Source of the DNA: Malus domestica
Lineage: Eukaryota > Streptophyta > Magnoliopsida > Rosales > Rosaceae
DNA: 64,000 bases
Assembly (NCBI RefSeq): GCF_042453785.1
Contig: NC_091669.1
Span: 10,924,501-10,988,500, forward strand
Direction of reading: 5' to 3'
In this document: positions 11,231-21,866 of the stretch, piece after piece
Numbering within the stretch: position 1 is the first letter of the stretch
Layout of the letters: each line of letters begins with the position of its first letter
Notes under the pieces: generated by a model
The model's database searches: none
What the model was told of the DNA's origin: nothing
The model's input: the letters and a program-made list of their open reading frames with translations, nothing else
Position numbers and translations under genes: made by a program

Positions 11231-11375
11231 CCGAAAGTAGTTGTATTGGTTCAACTCTAGGTCATTGAATTTGTGCTCTTTTGCTGACTGCATGCATGTA
11301 TTATCTAAAGATGTTGTTTGGCAGTTTATATGTGAGGATCCATCAATACTGCGTGTTCTGTTTTGATGTTACCAA

Positions 11376-11405
11376 CCTAACCCTAACCCTAACCCTAACC
11401 CTAAA
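11376..11405. repeat. Interstitial telomere-like CCCTAA repeats
   Basis: Five units of CCTAA/CCCTAA occur in tandem, the last one matching the plant heptamer CCCTAAA. Copy B of the duplication has only TTAACCCTAGCCTAG at the matching place, so the array is local expansion, not a chromosome end. Confidence 0.85.
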
Positions 11406-12425
11406 TGGGTCTCCTCTCTTTGTCCTTTTCCCGTATTGAGACTGGCCTTACTTGTGGAAGCTGATGACAAATAAAACCTAGCTATCCTTCCATGCATTTA
11501 AACCCCTTCGTGGATGAAATAAATTGAATTTTTGTTTCTTCATTAATTAATTAGGGTTTTTTCATTTGTTTTTTTCATGTCTGTCGACTTGCATCTTTCA
11601 CTACTTACCAACCCGGGCGCTATCAACAAGTAGAATCTACTAATAATACTTCTTTGGCCTATTTCTTTTGTTTTTAATTACCCTTAATACAGTATGCCGG
11701 ACCCGTGATTAGTATCAATTTTAATTTTCCTTTAATATAATTATGTTGTTTACTTCCTTTCTTTTAATTATTTCTTTCAATTCTGTCATCGTATCAGACC
11801 AAAATATGAATATAGTGGAGCAATCTACTGTCATGGTTTCTCCGTTTGAACTTTCACAGATTTATTCGGAATTCATATTTTTGTCAATGCATGTGTTTTA
11901 ATTCTATTTATTTATCATGCTGGAAATGGCCTTTGCCATATTAAATAAAAATATTTTGTGACCTCAAACAAATTACCCCCATTAATTAACTAGTCGATTG
12001 CACAATTTGAAACTCGCATAACCCTCGCATCCAGTGTAACACTTCTACAGATTTTTATCCCTACAGAAGCAATTGTACAAGAGAGAATTTGTAACTTAAT
12101 TTCCGATGTTCGTGAATAGGCGTTTCCATCATATAAAAGACACAAGTAAGGGTTCAGAAGGAGGAGAGAATCCATCAAGAAAGGGCCAAAAGAACAACAA
12201 GAAGCTAAAAAACACACGCACGAAAAACAAGGCAGTGACCACAATCACAAGAAGCTAAAGAACAAACCCGCACATCAGGAGGCAACTAATTGACCAGTCC
12301 TATGTTAGAGGTTGCGAGACAACCTTAACTCTCAGCAAGAAAGTTCCACATATACTTCATACTTGGCAAAAATAAAAAACTAAGAGAAAGAAAATAAGAT
12401 AGAAGACCCCGTTCATGAGTGCAAT
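11406..12425. other. Duplicated intergenic flank before the first WAKL fragment
   Basis: No gene. This AT-rich stretch is part of segmental copy A. Its last 300 bases (GGTTCAGAAGGAGGAGAGAA onward) match 22660-22931 and hold the likely promoter and leader of the WAKL fragment. Confidence 0.6.
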
Positions 12426-12887
12426 ATGCATTTGCTTCTTCGTTTGATCATTTCGTTGTTATGGCGCATATGCATAGTGGCAGCATCATCATCAGATAAA
12501 GTTTCACCGATAGCAGGGTCCGGTTGCGAAACTCATTGCGGAGATGTTAGCATCCCATACCCTTTTGGGATTGGACCTAGCAGCAATTGTTACTTGTACG
12601 ATTGGTTTGAAATAGACTGCAACAACTCTACCAGCGGGCCCAAGCTTTTATTGAAGAACACCAAGATAGAGGTGCTCGATATTTCAGTTGAAGGCACGCT
12701 TCGAGTTAAGTATCCTGTTATGTTCTTCAACAGAAAAATGGTTCCCCAATTGCCAAATTTTACAGGAAGCCCCTTCGTGTACTCTCATGAACGCAATAAA
12801 TTCACTGCAGTCAGTTGTGGCTTCTTTGCCTTGGTAAGGTCATACTGGGACCAGCGTGTTGTTGGTGGATGTATGTCAAATAATTAA
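12426..12887 (+). pseudogene. WAKL receptor gene, 5' fragment (copy A)
   Basis: Opens with a signal peptide (about residues 1-22) and a galacturonan-binding WAK domain containing [17 protein letters not shown] and the WFEIDC and GSPFVYS motifs, the extracellular wall-binding part of wall-associated kinases. The match to its sister at 22932 runs to GGCMS, then sequence changes abruptly at about 12879 to unrelated repeat DNA and a stop follows. EGF, transmembrane and kinase parts are absent. If made, the 153-aa product would be a secreted partial ectodomain. Lys and Arg substitutions relative to the sister copy suggest relaxed constraint. Confidence 0.82.
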
Positions 12888-13640
12888 CTAAGAATATGAT
12901 AAACACAAATTATTTGAAACAATCCCGATGACAGCGCCAATTTCTTGATAGAGATTTTTATTACTTGCAAAAGTAGGGATAAAAACACTTAAAAATACTT
13001 GTAAGAGTACAAAGTTATTGTAGTATAGCAGCTCAAGTAAGATCGTTCTCCATTGAATGAATAATTTATGCAAAACCAAAATCTTAGTTAATTATTTAAA
13101 AACAAGGATTGGAAAAAGTTGATTTTGAATTTAAAAATAATAAAAACGAATTTAATTAAAATGATTAAAGAAATTAACAAACAGAAGAAAACAAAAGAAA
13201 ATGTTTTGAAAACCAAATTGTACAAGCCTAGGGTTCAGCCATCCCCTTAATAATCTTATGTAGATTTACCAATTACTTATAAATTACACATGTAACTTTG
13301 AATGTTAGATTTTCCTAATGTATACTCTACTTGTGGCATTCAAGCTAGAACGTATATCAAACATGCAATTCGTCTGTGGCATTCAGATCAAATATAAACA
13401 TACATGACTCATTACGCTTTGTGAAAACCCTTTGAAAAACCATGCAACCCCTAAGACGTGGCATTCGTCCTAGGTGAACTTACAACTATCAATCACAAGA
13501 AGCAATACTCAATCCTCTAGTGGCATTCCGACCAAATTGCATCCGATTACTTATCTAAACATCCTAATGATAGTTAAGCATTAAGATATAAATGGCTTAG
13601 ACTTTGTGGTGGGATTGGTTGGAACTTTTGGAAAAATGTT
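12880..13640. mobile_element. Unclassified dispersed repeat, possibly retrotransposon part
   Basis: AT-rich non-coding sequence with the phrase GTGGCATTC repeated four times at 50-110 base spacing. The same order of motifs (AAATATAAACAT, CCCTAAGA, GCATCCGAT, CATCCTAATG) is found in reverse at 63700-64000, so this is a repeat family. It cuts off the WAKL fragment at 12879. I cannot assign a class. Confidence 0.55.
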
Positions 13641-13890
13641 CTGATTTTTAACGTTTTCTATGAATTACAACTTGAAGGTGAAAATTATCTTAGTAAAAAA
13701 GTCGGCCTTGTTTAACTAGGTTCAAGCCCTTAACCATTCGTGATACTCTTCCACTGGTTAGAGAATACACCCGAAGATGACGATCAACATAATGGTATCA
13801 TAACATGCATGTTTCAATATGAATGTGATTTCATCATCAGTGTGTACTTTCACATATTTCTGTAGACTCCCAATGGAAATGTGTATCACC

Positions 13891-14190
13891 TGTTGGGAGT
13901 AACAATTCCACGTTGAGGAATGAGATATTGCATGTACTTACAAGTAATTGGGCAACTCTCTTCTTGCCAATTAGTATTATATGGTGGGACCTCAACTTCT
14001 ACATGGTATCAGAGAGCAAGTTGTTATGTGTGTGAAGCCCAACAGCCACACTTCATCCGATTTATGTTGTTCATGTGCTAGGCTTGATAATTTGCCACAT
14101 GTGAGGAGGCGTGTTGGAGTATCAATCCTACATCAGGAAAGGAAGGAACCTTGCATGTGGTAATTGTACTCTTGCCCTTTGTTTCCTGTT
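13891..14190 (+). mobile_element. TRIM-like retrotransposon remnant
   Basis: Possible 5' LTR 13891-14003, starting TGTTGGGAGTAAC and ending TTCTACA, followed at once by TGGTATCAGAG, the initiator-methionine tRNA primer-binding site. A second TGTTGGAGTATC start at 14112 looks like the start of a truncated 3' LTR. The internal part of about 110 bases with paired CCACAC/GTGAGGAGGCG motifs resembles the intact TRIM at 48554. No coding capacity, as expected for TRIMs. Confidence 0.7.
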
Positions 14191-14192
14191 TA

Positions 14193-14510
14193 CTCACATC
14201 TTTCACTACCTACCAAACCCTACAAGCGCAAGCCAGTACAAGATTTTTATGTGACGAACAACATTCCAAAAAGATTATGTATCCAGCGCAAGTTTGTATG
14301 TGACGCTTTCCTAAAATTCCTCACTTTTTATACCAAAATATGATGAATTTATATGTGTCACATAAAATGTCGTAAGCTAATCCATGTTTTCTTGTAGTGA
14401 GCGTTATCAACAAGAACAATGTCCTGGGACCATTTTCTGTGATACAAAGTCTTTGCTTTTTTTGTTTACCCTTAATGCAAGATATCTGAATTGTGACTAG
14501 TAAGATTAAA
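14193..14510. repeat. Third partial copy of the ARF6 3' flank
   Basis: ACTCACATCTTTCACTACC and, after an interruption, GCGTTATCAACAAG and GTTTACCCTTAATGCA match 11580-11720 and 15705-15830. A roughly 180-bp piece ending TTTTCTTGTAGTG interrupts the match. So this flank exists three times in the window, and the duplication history is more than a single event. Confidence 0.6.
14218..14399. mobile_element. Probable mini-CACTA (MITE) insertion
   Basis: It ends TTTTCTTGTAGTG, the inverse of the CACTACAAGAAAA terminus of plant CACTA elements, and begins with a degenerate CCCTACAAG. It sits exactly where the third flank copy is interrupted. Internal GCGCAAG/TATGTGACG motifs repeat. Too short to code for anything. 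Confidence 0.55.
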
Positions 14511-14598
14511 TAATGTTTTCTCGTAAGTCCTATTCATGTTATAATTATATATAACCATGAAACTTTCTATATTGCGGTTAATTACATTTAAAAAAATG

Positions 14599-15903
14599 TA
14601 TTCTTGTCATGATTCACTGGAGGTACAATGATTCTTTGTTTATTTTCAGGGAGTGTGTGAACAATGTGTGGTATATCAAGATACTCTCGCCTGTGGAAGT
14701 GCAACAAATGGGAAAGGAAGGCCTCAACCGTGTGGCTTCTGTCCCAAACAATAAGCTTTCCAATGGTAGCAACACCTGCGATGACTACGTGAGTCGACAG
14801 AACTTGAGAAATTCAAGCAACGGGATTGTGCATCTTTGGGATAATTCGACTACTGAAGGCCAATATGCTTTCCTGAAAATTGAGAATATATTAAGAAAAT
14901 TGGCGGCGCCGGCTAATGATGAGTGTTGAACTGTGCTAGTAGTGTCTTCATAAAAGGATTTGTAGCATTCTTTACACTTTTATATGGCCAGTGAGATGTA
15001 CTGCTTAGGCAAAGTCTATTTGAAGCTTGCATGCAGCTTATAATTATATACTGTAAATTATAGTTGGAAGAACCTTGTTTCTGAAACTTCCGCCACAGCA
15101 TGTAGAACAACGCACGTACATTACGAGTTTGGTGTCCGAGTCCGTTGGCATTTTCTATGCTATCTTGTCTTGTCTTGTAATCTTGTCTTGTAATTTATTA
15201 ACAATTGAAGTCGAAAACCATGAATTTGACCGATCATGTTAATTTACTATATTGAGAATATGGAGCCTTGAGATAGGTTTGAGTAAGTTGTATATATATT
15301 TTTATAGCCGAAAGTAGTTTATTGGTTTAACTCTAGGTCATTGAATTTTTGCTCTTTTACTGGCTGCATGCATGTATTATCTATGTGAGGATCCATTCTT
15401 CTTTATCTTATCTGCAAATCTTAGTCTGACACATGCAAAAGTAATTTATCAAAAGATGACAAATAGTAGAGTTTCAGTACACGTTATTACGTGCAAGGCA
15501 TCGGTAATATACAATGAATAGCTCGGCAGCTCTGGTGGTACAGTTGTTTCAGTAAGAGCATCTCCAATCATGTTCTTGATTTTTAGTTAACCAACTTAAC
15601 CCTAGCCTAGATGGATGAATAAATTAAATTTTTATTTCTTCATTAATTAATTAATTAATTAGGGTTCTTCATTTGTTTATTTCGTGTCTTCCCGTCGACT
15701 TACATCTTTCACTACTCTACCAATACCTGCAAACCCAGACGCTCTCAACAAGAAGAATCTCTAGAAACTTGTTTGCCCTATTTCTTTTGTTTTTTAATTA
15801 CCCTCCCTAACTAAGCCGGACCCGTGATTAGTAGTAACATTAATTTAATTATGATGTTTACTTTCTTTCTTTCTTTCGATTCTTTCATCATCAGACCAAG
15901 ATT
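14599..15903. repeat. Segmental duplication, copy B, left part
   Basis: Matches 10521-11800 in order: end of ARF6 intron 13, exon 14, 3' flank, and the ATTAATTAGGGTTCTTCATTTG block. Homology stops near the CATCAGACCAAGATTC at 15890-15903 and resumes at about 22612, so roughly 6.7 kb was inserted into copy B afterwards. Confidence 0.85.
14650..14929 (+). pseudogene. Duplicate ARF6 terminal exon with intact acceptor
   Basis: The acceptor TTATTTTCAG at 14640-14649 is preserved, and the reading phase is the same as ARF6 exon 14 at 10572. It encodes the end of PB1 ([20 protein letters not shown]) with Phe-to-Cys as the second residue. A one-base insertion near 14829 shifts the frame and replaces the normal ASLGSLDY ending with a longer tail ending PANDEC, stop at 14929. 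There is no other ARF6 exon nearby, so alone it is a fragment; spliced from ARF6 exon 13 it would be an alternative last exon. Whether that happens is unknown. Confidence 0.85.
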
Positions 15904-16274
15904 CTTGTTTAATGATTCATGATTTGATTCTTCCTATTATCTTATGGAGTCATGTATATATTTTGGGGTGTGTTATTCACACATTTTTTTTTACTTCTCA
16001 CACACCTCTTGTTAATTTATGTCTGTTGATATTTTTCAATTCACCAGATCCGACGGTTAAAAACAAAAAAAATACAGAAAAAGTAAAAAAGGATGTGTGG
16101 ATATCACACCCCTACATTTTCCTCATGCTGTCTTCTCTTGGTGGTCGTTATGCGCAGCTACGTACTGCTGATCACCTAAGTTGCATTCACTTGCTGGCTA
16201 CTAGGCTGCAAAAAATTCTAAAAACGACAAGACACTAATGTTAATTTTCAAAGTTTGTGAAGAGAATGAGAAAT
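15904..16274. other. Unassigned sequence inserted in copy B
   Basis: No gene supported. A 108-codon open frame has no recognisable domain and is rich in Phe and Ser from AT-rich DNA. The motif TATGGATATCACACCCCTACATTTTCC hints at a repeat terminus, but no pair was found. Confidence 0.35.
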
Positions 16275-16463
16275 GGGTAATGCTAGAGAGATTAAATTTT
16301 TAGACAAAATTTGTAAACTAAATGATCTGTCACCAATAAGAATGAGCACGTTTATCAACGTATAAGTCATAATCTAATCATCAATTTTCATATCATTTAG
16401 TTTACAAAAGTACAATTTATTTTTTGTCACATTGTCTACAATTTTAATTCTCTAGCATTACCC
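16275..16463. mobile_element. Palindromic MITE, 189 bp
   Basis: GGGTAATGCTAGAGAGATTA at the left is the inverse of the right end TAATTCTCTAGCATTACCC, and the arms continue through TTTGTAAACTAAATGAT versus ATCATTTAGTTTACAAA. Nearly the whole element folds on itself. No adjacent clean target-site duplication could be fixed; GAAAT occurs near both sides. Confidence 0.85.
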
Positions 16464-16866
16464 ACAAGAAATTATAAGGTAGTATTGCATTACCACGTTA
16501 TCTGTGGTCCTTCCATTTAAAATTTGACATGTGTACTATTTTATCACAGCTGGATTAGAAATTTATTTTAAGAAATTAAAAAAAAATTAAATACCTGAAA
16601 GAAAAAAAACGCAAAGGCAGCGACCCTACCCCTCCTTTGCAGACAAGTCCCCATCCCAGTCCTCTGCCTCCACGGCTCCAACCCGACTTCAGGCCACTGG
16701 TGGCTATATCAGCTGCCTTCCTTATCTCTTCCCCTCTTTCCCTATACAAATTTCAACTAAGACTATTTCTTAAGAGAGTTTAGGATTCATCCAATATCAT
16801 GAACACATGTTCTTCTCTCACCGATTCTTCATAAACTACATTAAGCCGGTAAATTCACCCAATTAA

Positions 16867-17222
16867 TGTTAGTTGATTAAGGTCTAAACTGTATTTTCCT
16901 TACTTTAGCAAGTGTAAATAAATCAGTTAGTGATCAAGGGCTGAGATTAGATAATATTGTGCTAGGCTCAGATGTAAGCATGTGTCAAGATCTCATAGGG
17001 TCTTGTAATGAATGGTATGATGAGCTCATAGGCTCACGTAGCTTCTCTCTCCCTAGTAGTCATGTAACTGTTGAGGAAAGAATGAATATATGCAGTAGAG
17101 CATTTCTTTGGCTCTCACTGAGATATTTTGAGAACTCTCTCTGCCTCTTCACTTTCTCTCTAAACTTCTTCTTCCTATACACATTTCTAAACTACATCAC
17201 TGCATAACAGGAAAGTCCAACA
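16867..17222 (+). repeat. 5' LTR of the copia element
   Basis: Starts TGTTAGTTGATTAAGG and ends AAAGTCCAACA. Differs from the 3' LTR at about five positions in 356. It would hold the promoter of the element. Flanked on the left by ATTAA. Confidence 0.93.
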
Positions 17223-17235
17223 TGGTATTCAGAGC
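17223..17235 (+). other. Primer-binding site of the copia element
   Basis: TGGTATTCAGAGC directly follows the 5' LTR and matches the initiator-methionine tRNA 3' end used by plant copia elements, except for one extra T compared with the usual TGGTATCAGAGC. Confidence 0.8.
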
Positions 17236-17328
17236 CTAGGTTCGATTTCGGATTGGGCGTTGAATTCTGTGAAATTGTGTGAGAGAATCCAACGTGAAAT
17301 CTCTCAATTTCATTCCGATTCAAGCTAA

Positions 17329-18921
17329 ATGGCTGGATCTGGAAGCGGTGATTTACGAGCTCCCGTTTTTTATGGAACGGAGTTCGAGTTCTGGAAAGTG
17401 AGAATGGTCACCATTTTCAAATCGTATGGGATATGGAAATTGGTTGACAAAGGGATTGCTATTCCAGAATCGAAGAAGAAAGGAGAAAAGAAGAAAACAA
17501 AGAAGGAGAAAGACGAGGAAGATTCATCCTCATCGGATGATGATGAAGGAGATGATGACGAGTTGGATGCACACATGGAAGATCAGCTCATGAAAGATGC
17601 TAAGGCACTGGGCATTATTCAGAGTGCTGTCTCGAAGGAGATCTTCCCTCGGATTGTAAATCAAGAGACCTCAAAGGGTGCTTGGGATCTACTCCAGGAA
17701 GAGTTTCGCGGCGATGAACAGGCAAGATCTGTTAAACTTCAAAGTTTACGTCGTGAATTTGAGTATATGAGAATGAAGGAGAATGAATCTCTATCTGTCT
17801 ATCTTACTAGACTATTTGAATTAATTAATCAAATGAAATCTTATGGTGAGAACCTCACTCATCAAAGAGAAGTGCAAAAGGTTTTGATTAGTTTGTCCAG
17901 TAAATATGATCCAATCTGTGTTGTGATTGAAAGAACTTCTGATTTGAATACTGTGACTGTGCAAGAAGTGGTAGGATCTCTTAAGAGTTATGAGCTTAGA
18001 TTGAGTAGACATGTTGATGAAATTACAAGCACGGAGCATGCTTTCTCCACTATGGGTCTTGTACCTAAAGCACAGAATAGGCCACTCACACAGGGAAATC
18101 ACAGTAAGGGAAAGAAGAATTGGAAGTCTATGTCTAGGAAGTGGGAAAACAACACTCGACAGCCTGAGAGACAAGGTGAGATCACTGAGGGTGTTAAACA
18201 AAAGTGCAAGATCTGTGATAAGGCTCATCATGGAGAGTGTTGGTTCAAAGGAAAACCTAAGTGTCATAACTGCAACAGATTTGGACATGTAGTGAGAGAT
18301 TGTCACCAGCCAAAGAAAAATCATACTGCAAATTATTTGAATCATGTTCAAGATAATGCAATGATGTTCTATGCCTGTCATAAGGCCTCTGTGCAAGAAA
18401 ATAGTGGTGTTTGGTATCTGGACAATGGTTGCAGTAACCACATGACCAGTACTGAATCATTGCTGATCAACATTGACAGAAGTATAAGGTGTAAGGTGAA
18501 AATGGGCACATGGGAATTGGTTGACTCAGTTGGCAAAGGCATACTGATTGTGGAGACCAAAAGAGGCACTCGGTTCATACCAGAAGTAATGATTGTACCT
18601 GGTTTGGATGAAAATCTTCTCAGTGTAGGACAAATGGTTGAACATGGCTATTGGTTGTTGTTTGGTGATTTCATGGCCTGCATATTTGGAGATCGTGAAC
18701 TGCAAGATCATATAGTCACTGTGAAAATGAAGGGAAATAGATGCTTTCCACTAATGTTTAATCATGTGGATCATATTGTAGCAAATATTGTTACCACTGA
18801 AGGTAACACATGGAAATGGCACAGAAGATTTGGGCACCTAAACTATGACAGCCTGAGAATGCTACAAGAAAGGAGTATGGTGTATGGTCTGCCATATCTA
18901 AAGGAGTACAATCAGGTGTGA
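17329..18921 (+). pseudogene. Copia gag and protease region, frameshifted at its end
   Basis: Begins with the UBN2-type Gag (about residues 10-230), with an acidic/lysine-rich insert at 45-85. A CCHC zinc knuckle with the spacing C-x2-C-x4-H-x4-C lies around residue 310. The retropepsin region has WYLDNGCSNHM, where the usual D-S/T-G active-site triad reads D-N-G. A GAG-pre-integrase domain (WHRRFGHLNYDSL) follows. The frame ends at TGA 18919 because of a one-base shift; integrase continues in another frame at once. Encodes particle protein and processing protease in intact relatives; here broken. Confidence 0.88.
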
Positions 18922-20242
18922 AGGGTGTGCTACTGGAAAAGCTCACAGAGAGGCTTTTAGCAAAGAACAGAAATGGAGAGCAAAGTTGCCCTTAGAACTT
19001 GTACACACAGATGTGTGTGGACCCATGAGTGAGACACTTGGAGGTAGTAGGTATTTTCTTACCTTTATAGATGACAAGTCCAGAATGTGTTGGGTCTATT
19101 TTCTGAAGTGCAAATATGAGGTATTCAGAATTTTTAAAATGTTCAAGGCCATGACTGAATTACAAACTGGTTACAAACTGAAGAAACTCAGAAGTGACAG
19201 AGGAGGAGAGTACACATCTCTAGAATTTGAAATTTTTTGTGAAGATGTTGGTATTGAAAAGCAACTCACTGTTGCTTATTCTCCCCAGCAAAATGGTATT
19301 GCTGAGAGGAAGAATCGTACCATAGTAGAGATGGCAAGAACCATGCTCTATGAAAAAAAATTACCACTCAAGTTCTGGGGTGAAGCAGTTCACACTGCTG
19401 TCTACTTGCTTAACAGGTGTCCTACCAAAGCACTAGAGAACAAGACTCATTTTGAAGAATTCTGTGGTAGAAAACCAGGAGTAAAACACTTGAGAATCTT
19501 TGGTTCTGTTTGCTACACTCATGTGCCAACCCAGTTAAGACAGAAACTGGATGAAACTGGACAGAAATGTGTATTTGTTGGATATGGGACAAGAGAAAAG
19601 GGTTACAGGGTGTATGATTTGAAACACAACAAGATCATTGTCTCAAGGAGTGTTATTTTTGATGAAGATGCTGCTCTTAATTGGGAGAATATGGAAACTG
19701 TGCATTTCTCAGTACCTTTCTTAGAAGCTAATAAGGGTATAAGCATAACTGAGATAGAAAATGGTGTGTGTGAAGAAACGAATATTAGTTCCTCTGATTT
19801 ATCTTGCCCAAATACAAGAAGTGAGTATGTTTCCAGTGTACACAATGATGCTCCTAACACTGTGAATATGGAGAGTGAAATTCCACTCACAGAAACTTAT
19901 GACAACACACCAAAGAAGTGGAGAGATCTGAATGAAGTGTTTGCTCAGTGTAGACTCAGTGTCATTGAACCTGAGAACTACATTGAAGCTTCTCAAGATG
20001 AAGCTTGGAAGAAAGCAATGGATGAGGAGATTACTATGATTGAGAAGAATGACACTTGGAGATTGGTTGATAGGCCAAGTGACAAACCAATTGTTGGGGT
20101 AAAATGGATCTTCAAAACCAAATTGAATTTGGATGGCACTGTACAAAAACACAAGGCAAGATTAGTTGCCAAGGGTACACTCAAAAGCCCGGAATTGATT
20201 TTAATGAGACGTTTGCACCTGTGGCTAGATTGGACACTATAA
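18922..20242 (+). pseudogene. Copia integrase and start of reverse transcriptase
   Basis: The integrase core shows the D, D and E positions in LVHTDVCGPM, SDRGGEYTS region and YSPQQNGIAERKNRT, which in active copies insert the element cDNA. The first reverse-transcriptase segment ([20 protein letters not shown]) follows. A single-base loss near 20175 throws the frame off after VAKG, and a stop appears at 20242. The next RT segment continues in the neighbouring frame. Confidence 0.88.
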
Positions 20243-20793
20243 GAACACTAATTGCTTTGGCAGCACAGAAAGGGTGGAAACTGTACCAGTTAGATGTAAA
20301 GTCTGCTTTCCTGAATGGGATCCTTGAAGAGGAAGTGTATACAGATCAGCCAGATGGGTATATTGTCAAGGGAGAAGAACACAAAGTATATAAGTTAAAA
20401 AAGGCCTTGTACGGTCTAAAACAAGCTCCCAGAGCTTGGTACAGCAATATTGATACTCATTTGCTGCAGAGTGGATTTAAAAAAAGTCCAAGTGAGGCCA
20501 CCTTATATGTGAAACATGTGGATGGACAGGGAACTCTGATTGTCTCTATATATGTGGATGACATAGTTTATACTGGAAGCTGTTTAGAAATGATTGAAGA
20601 TTTCAAATGTGATATGATGAACAAGTATGAGATGTCCGACTTAGGCTTGTTGCATCATTTTTCTTGGAATTGGAGTAATCCAACAAGAATGGAGTATCTT
20701 TATTCACCAGAAAAAGTATGCACTGAGTTTACTAGACAAGTTTGGTTTGAAGAGCTGCAAATCTGTCTCAATACCCTTACCTCCCACGGATAA
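20104..20793 (+). pseudogene. Copia reverse transcriptase, middle segment
   Basis: Carries RT palm motifs: [23 protein letters not shown] and the catalytic SIYVDDIV. A one-base gain in a T run near 20660 shifts the frame after LGLLHHF, so the rest read here is not RT. Overlaps the previous segment only in the non-coding sense of frame. Confidence 0.88.
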
Positions 20794-21520
20794 GCTAAGG
20801 AAAGGTGATGGGAGTGAAGCTGCAGATGAAGAATTGTATAGGAAAATTGTCGGCAGCCTTCTATACTTAACTGCAACAAGGCCTGATATCTTGTACTCAG
20901 CGTGTGTACTTGCCAGGTACATGCACTGTCCTTCCATCAAACATCTTGGCACTGCAAGGAGGATCCTCAGATATGTGCAAGGAACTGTTGACTATGGAAT
21001 TAAGTATGAAAAGGGAAATGCAGCTCTACTCATAGGATTTTGTGACAGTGATTGGAGTGGAGATGAAGATGACATGAAGTCCACATCAGGGTATGCTTTC
21101 AGCTTTGGCAGTGGTGCATTTTCTTGGGCTTCTGTAAAGCAACAGAGTGTTGCACTCTCAACTGCTGAAGACGAGTATATGAATGCCTCAGAAGCCACCA
21201 CTCAAGCTACATGGCTGAGATTTGTGCTGCATGATTTTGGTGAAGAATTGATCGAACCAACTCCTTTGATGTGTGATAACACATCAGCAATTGCAATGTC
21301 AAAGAATCCGGTATTCCATCAGAGGTCTAAACATATCAAGAGGAAGTTTCATTTCATCAGAGATGCAATTCAGGAAGGAACAATTGACCTGCAATACTGC
21401 AAAAGTGAGGAGCAACTAGCTGACATTTTCACCAAAGCGCTTGCTAAAGACAGATTCTGTGCTTTGAGGGATAAGCTTGGGGTAATCTCAGTTAAGACCT
21501 TAGAAGGGAGTGTTACTTGA
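20747..21520 (+). pseudogene. Copia RT end and RNase H
   Basis: The RT connection (KIVGSLLYLTATRPDI, RILRYVQGT) leads into the RNase H domain with CDSDWSGDEDDMKSTSGY, CDNTSAIAM and SKHIKRKFHFIRD, and ends TKAL. This part is intact by itself but lies in a different frame from the upstream segment. Its last codons run to the edge of the 3' LTR. Confidence 0.88.
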
Positions 21521-21866
21521 TTAAGGTCTAAACTGTATTTTCCTTACTTTAGCAAGTGTAAATAAATCAGTTAGTGATCAAGGGCTGAGATTAGATAATA
21601 TTGTGCTAGGCTCAGATGTAAGCATGTGTCAAGATCTCATAGGGTCTTGTAATGAATGGTATGATGAGCTCATAGGCTCACGTAGCTTCTCTCTCCCTAG
21701 TAGTCATGTAAATGTTGAGGAAAGAATGAATATATGCAGTAGAGCATTTCTTTGGCTCTCACTGATATATTTTGAGAACTCTCTCTGCCTCTTCACTTTC
21801 TCTCTAAACTTCTTCTTCCTATACACATTTCTAAAACACATCACTGCATAACAGGAAAGTCCAACA
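21511..21866 (+). repeat. 3' LTR of the copia element
   Basis: Starts TGTTACTTGATTAAGG immediately after the purine tract and ends AAAGTCCAACA, followed by the ATTAA target copy. About 98.6 percent identical to the 5' LTR by eye. Confidence 0.93.

Larger units (their letters stand above)
10521..12879. repeat. Segmental duplication, copy A
   Basis: From TATTCTTGTCATGATTC in ARF6 intron 13, through exon 14, its 3' flank and the first 450 bases of a WAKL gene, this block recurs at 14599-15.9 kb and 22.6-23.4 kb. Matches keep order and orientation, including the 3' flank motif GCATGCATGTATTATCTA and the ATTAATTAATTAGGGTT block. Copy A carries the working ARF6 end; its WAKL part is cut at 12879 by unrelated repeat sequence. 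Confidence 0.88.
16867..21866 (+). mobile_element. Ty1/copia LTR retrotransposon, 5,000 bp
   Basis: A full-length structure. LTRs of 356 bp (TGTT...AACA) at both ends, a primer-binding site after the 5' LTR, gag-protease-integrase-RT-RNase H in copia order, a purine tract GAAGGGAG directly before the 3' LTR, and a 5-bp target duplication ATTAA at 16862-16866 and 21867-21871. The LTRs differ at about five sites, so insertion is recent on an evolutionary scale. Despite this, the polyprotein has three single-base frameshifts (near 18915, 20175 and 20660), so this copy cannot make a full polyprotein. It sits inside a palindromic DNA element within duplication copy B. Confidence 0.95.

Noticed and set aside
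11376-11405. Chromosome end
   Set aside because: Only five units, flanked on both sides by ordinary sequence that is duplicated elsewhere in the window.
17821-18441. 206-codon minus-strand open frame
   Set aside because: It is antisense to the copia gag-protease region, which has clear domains on the plus strand.
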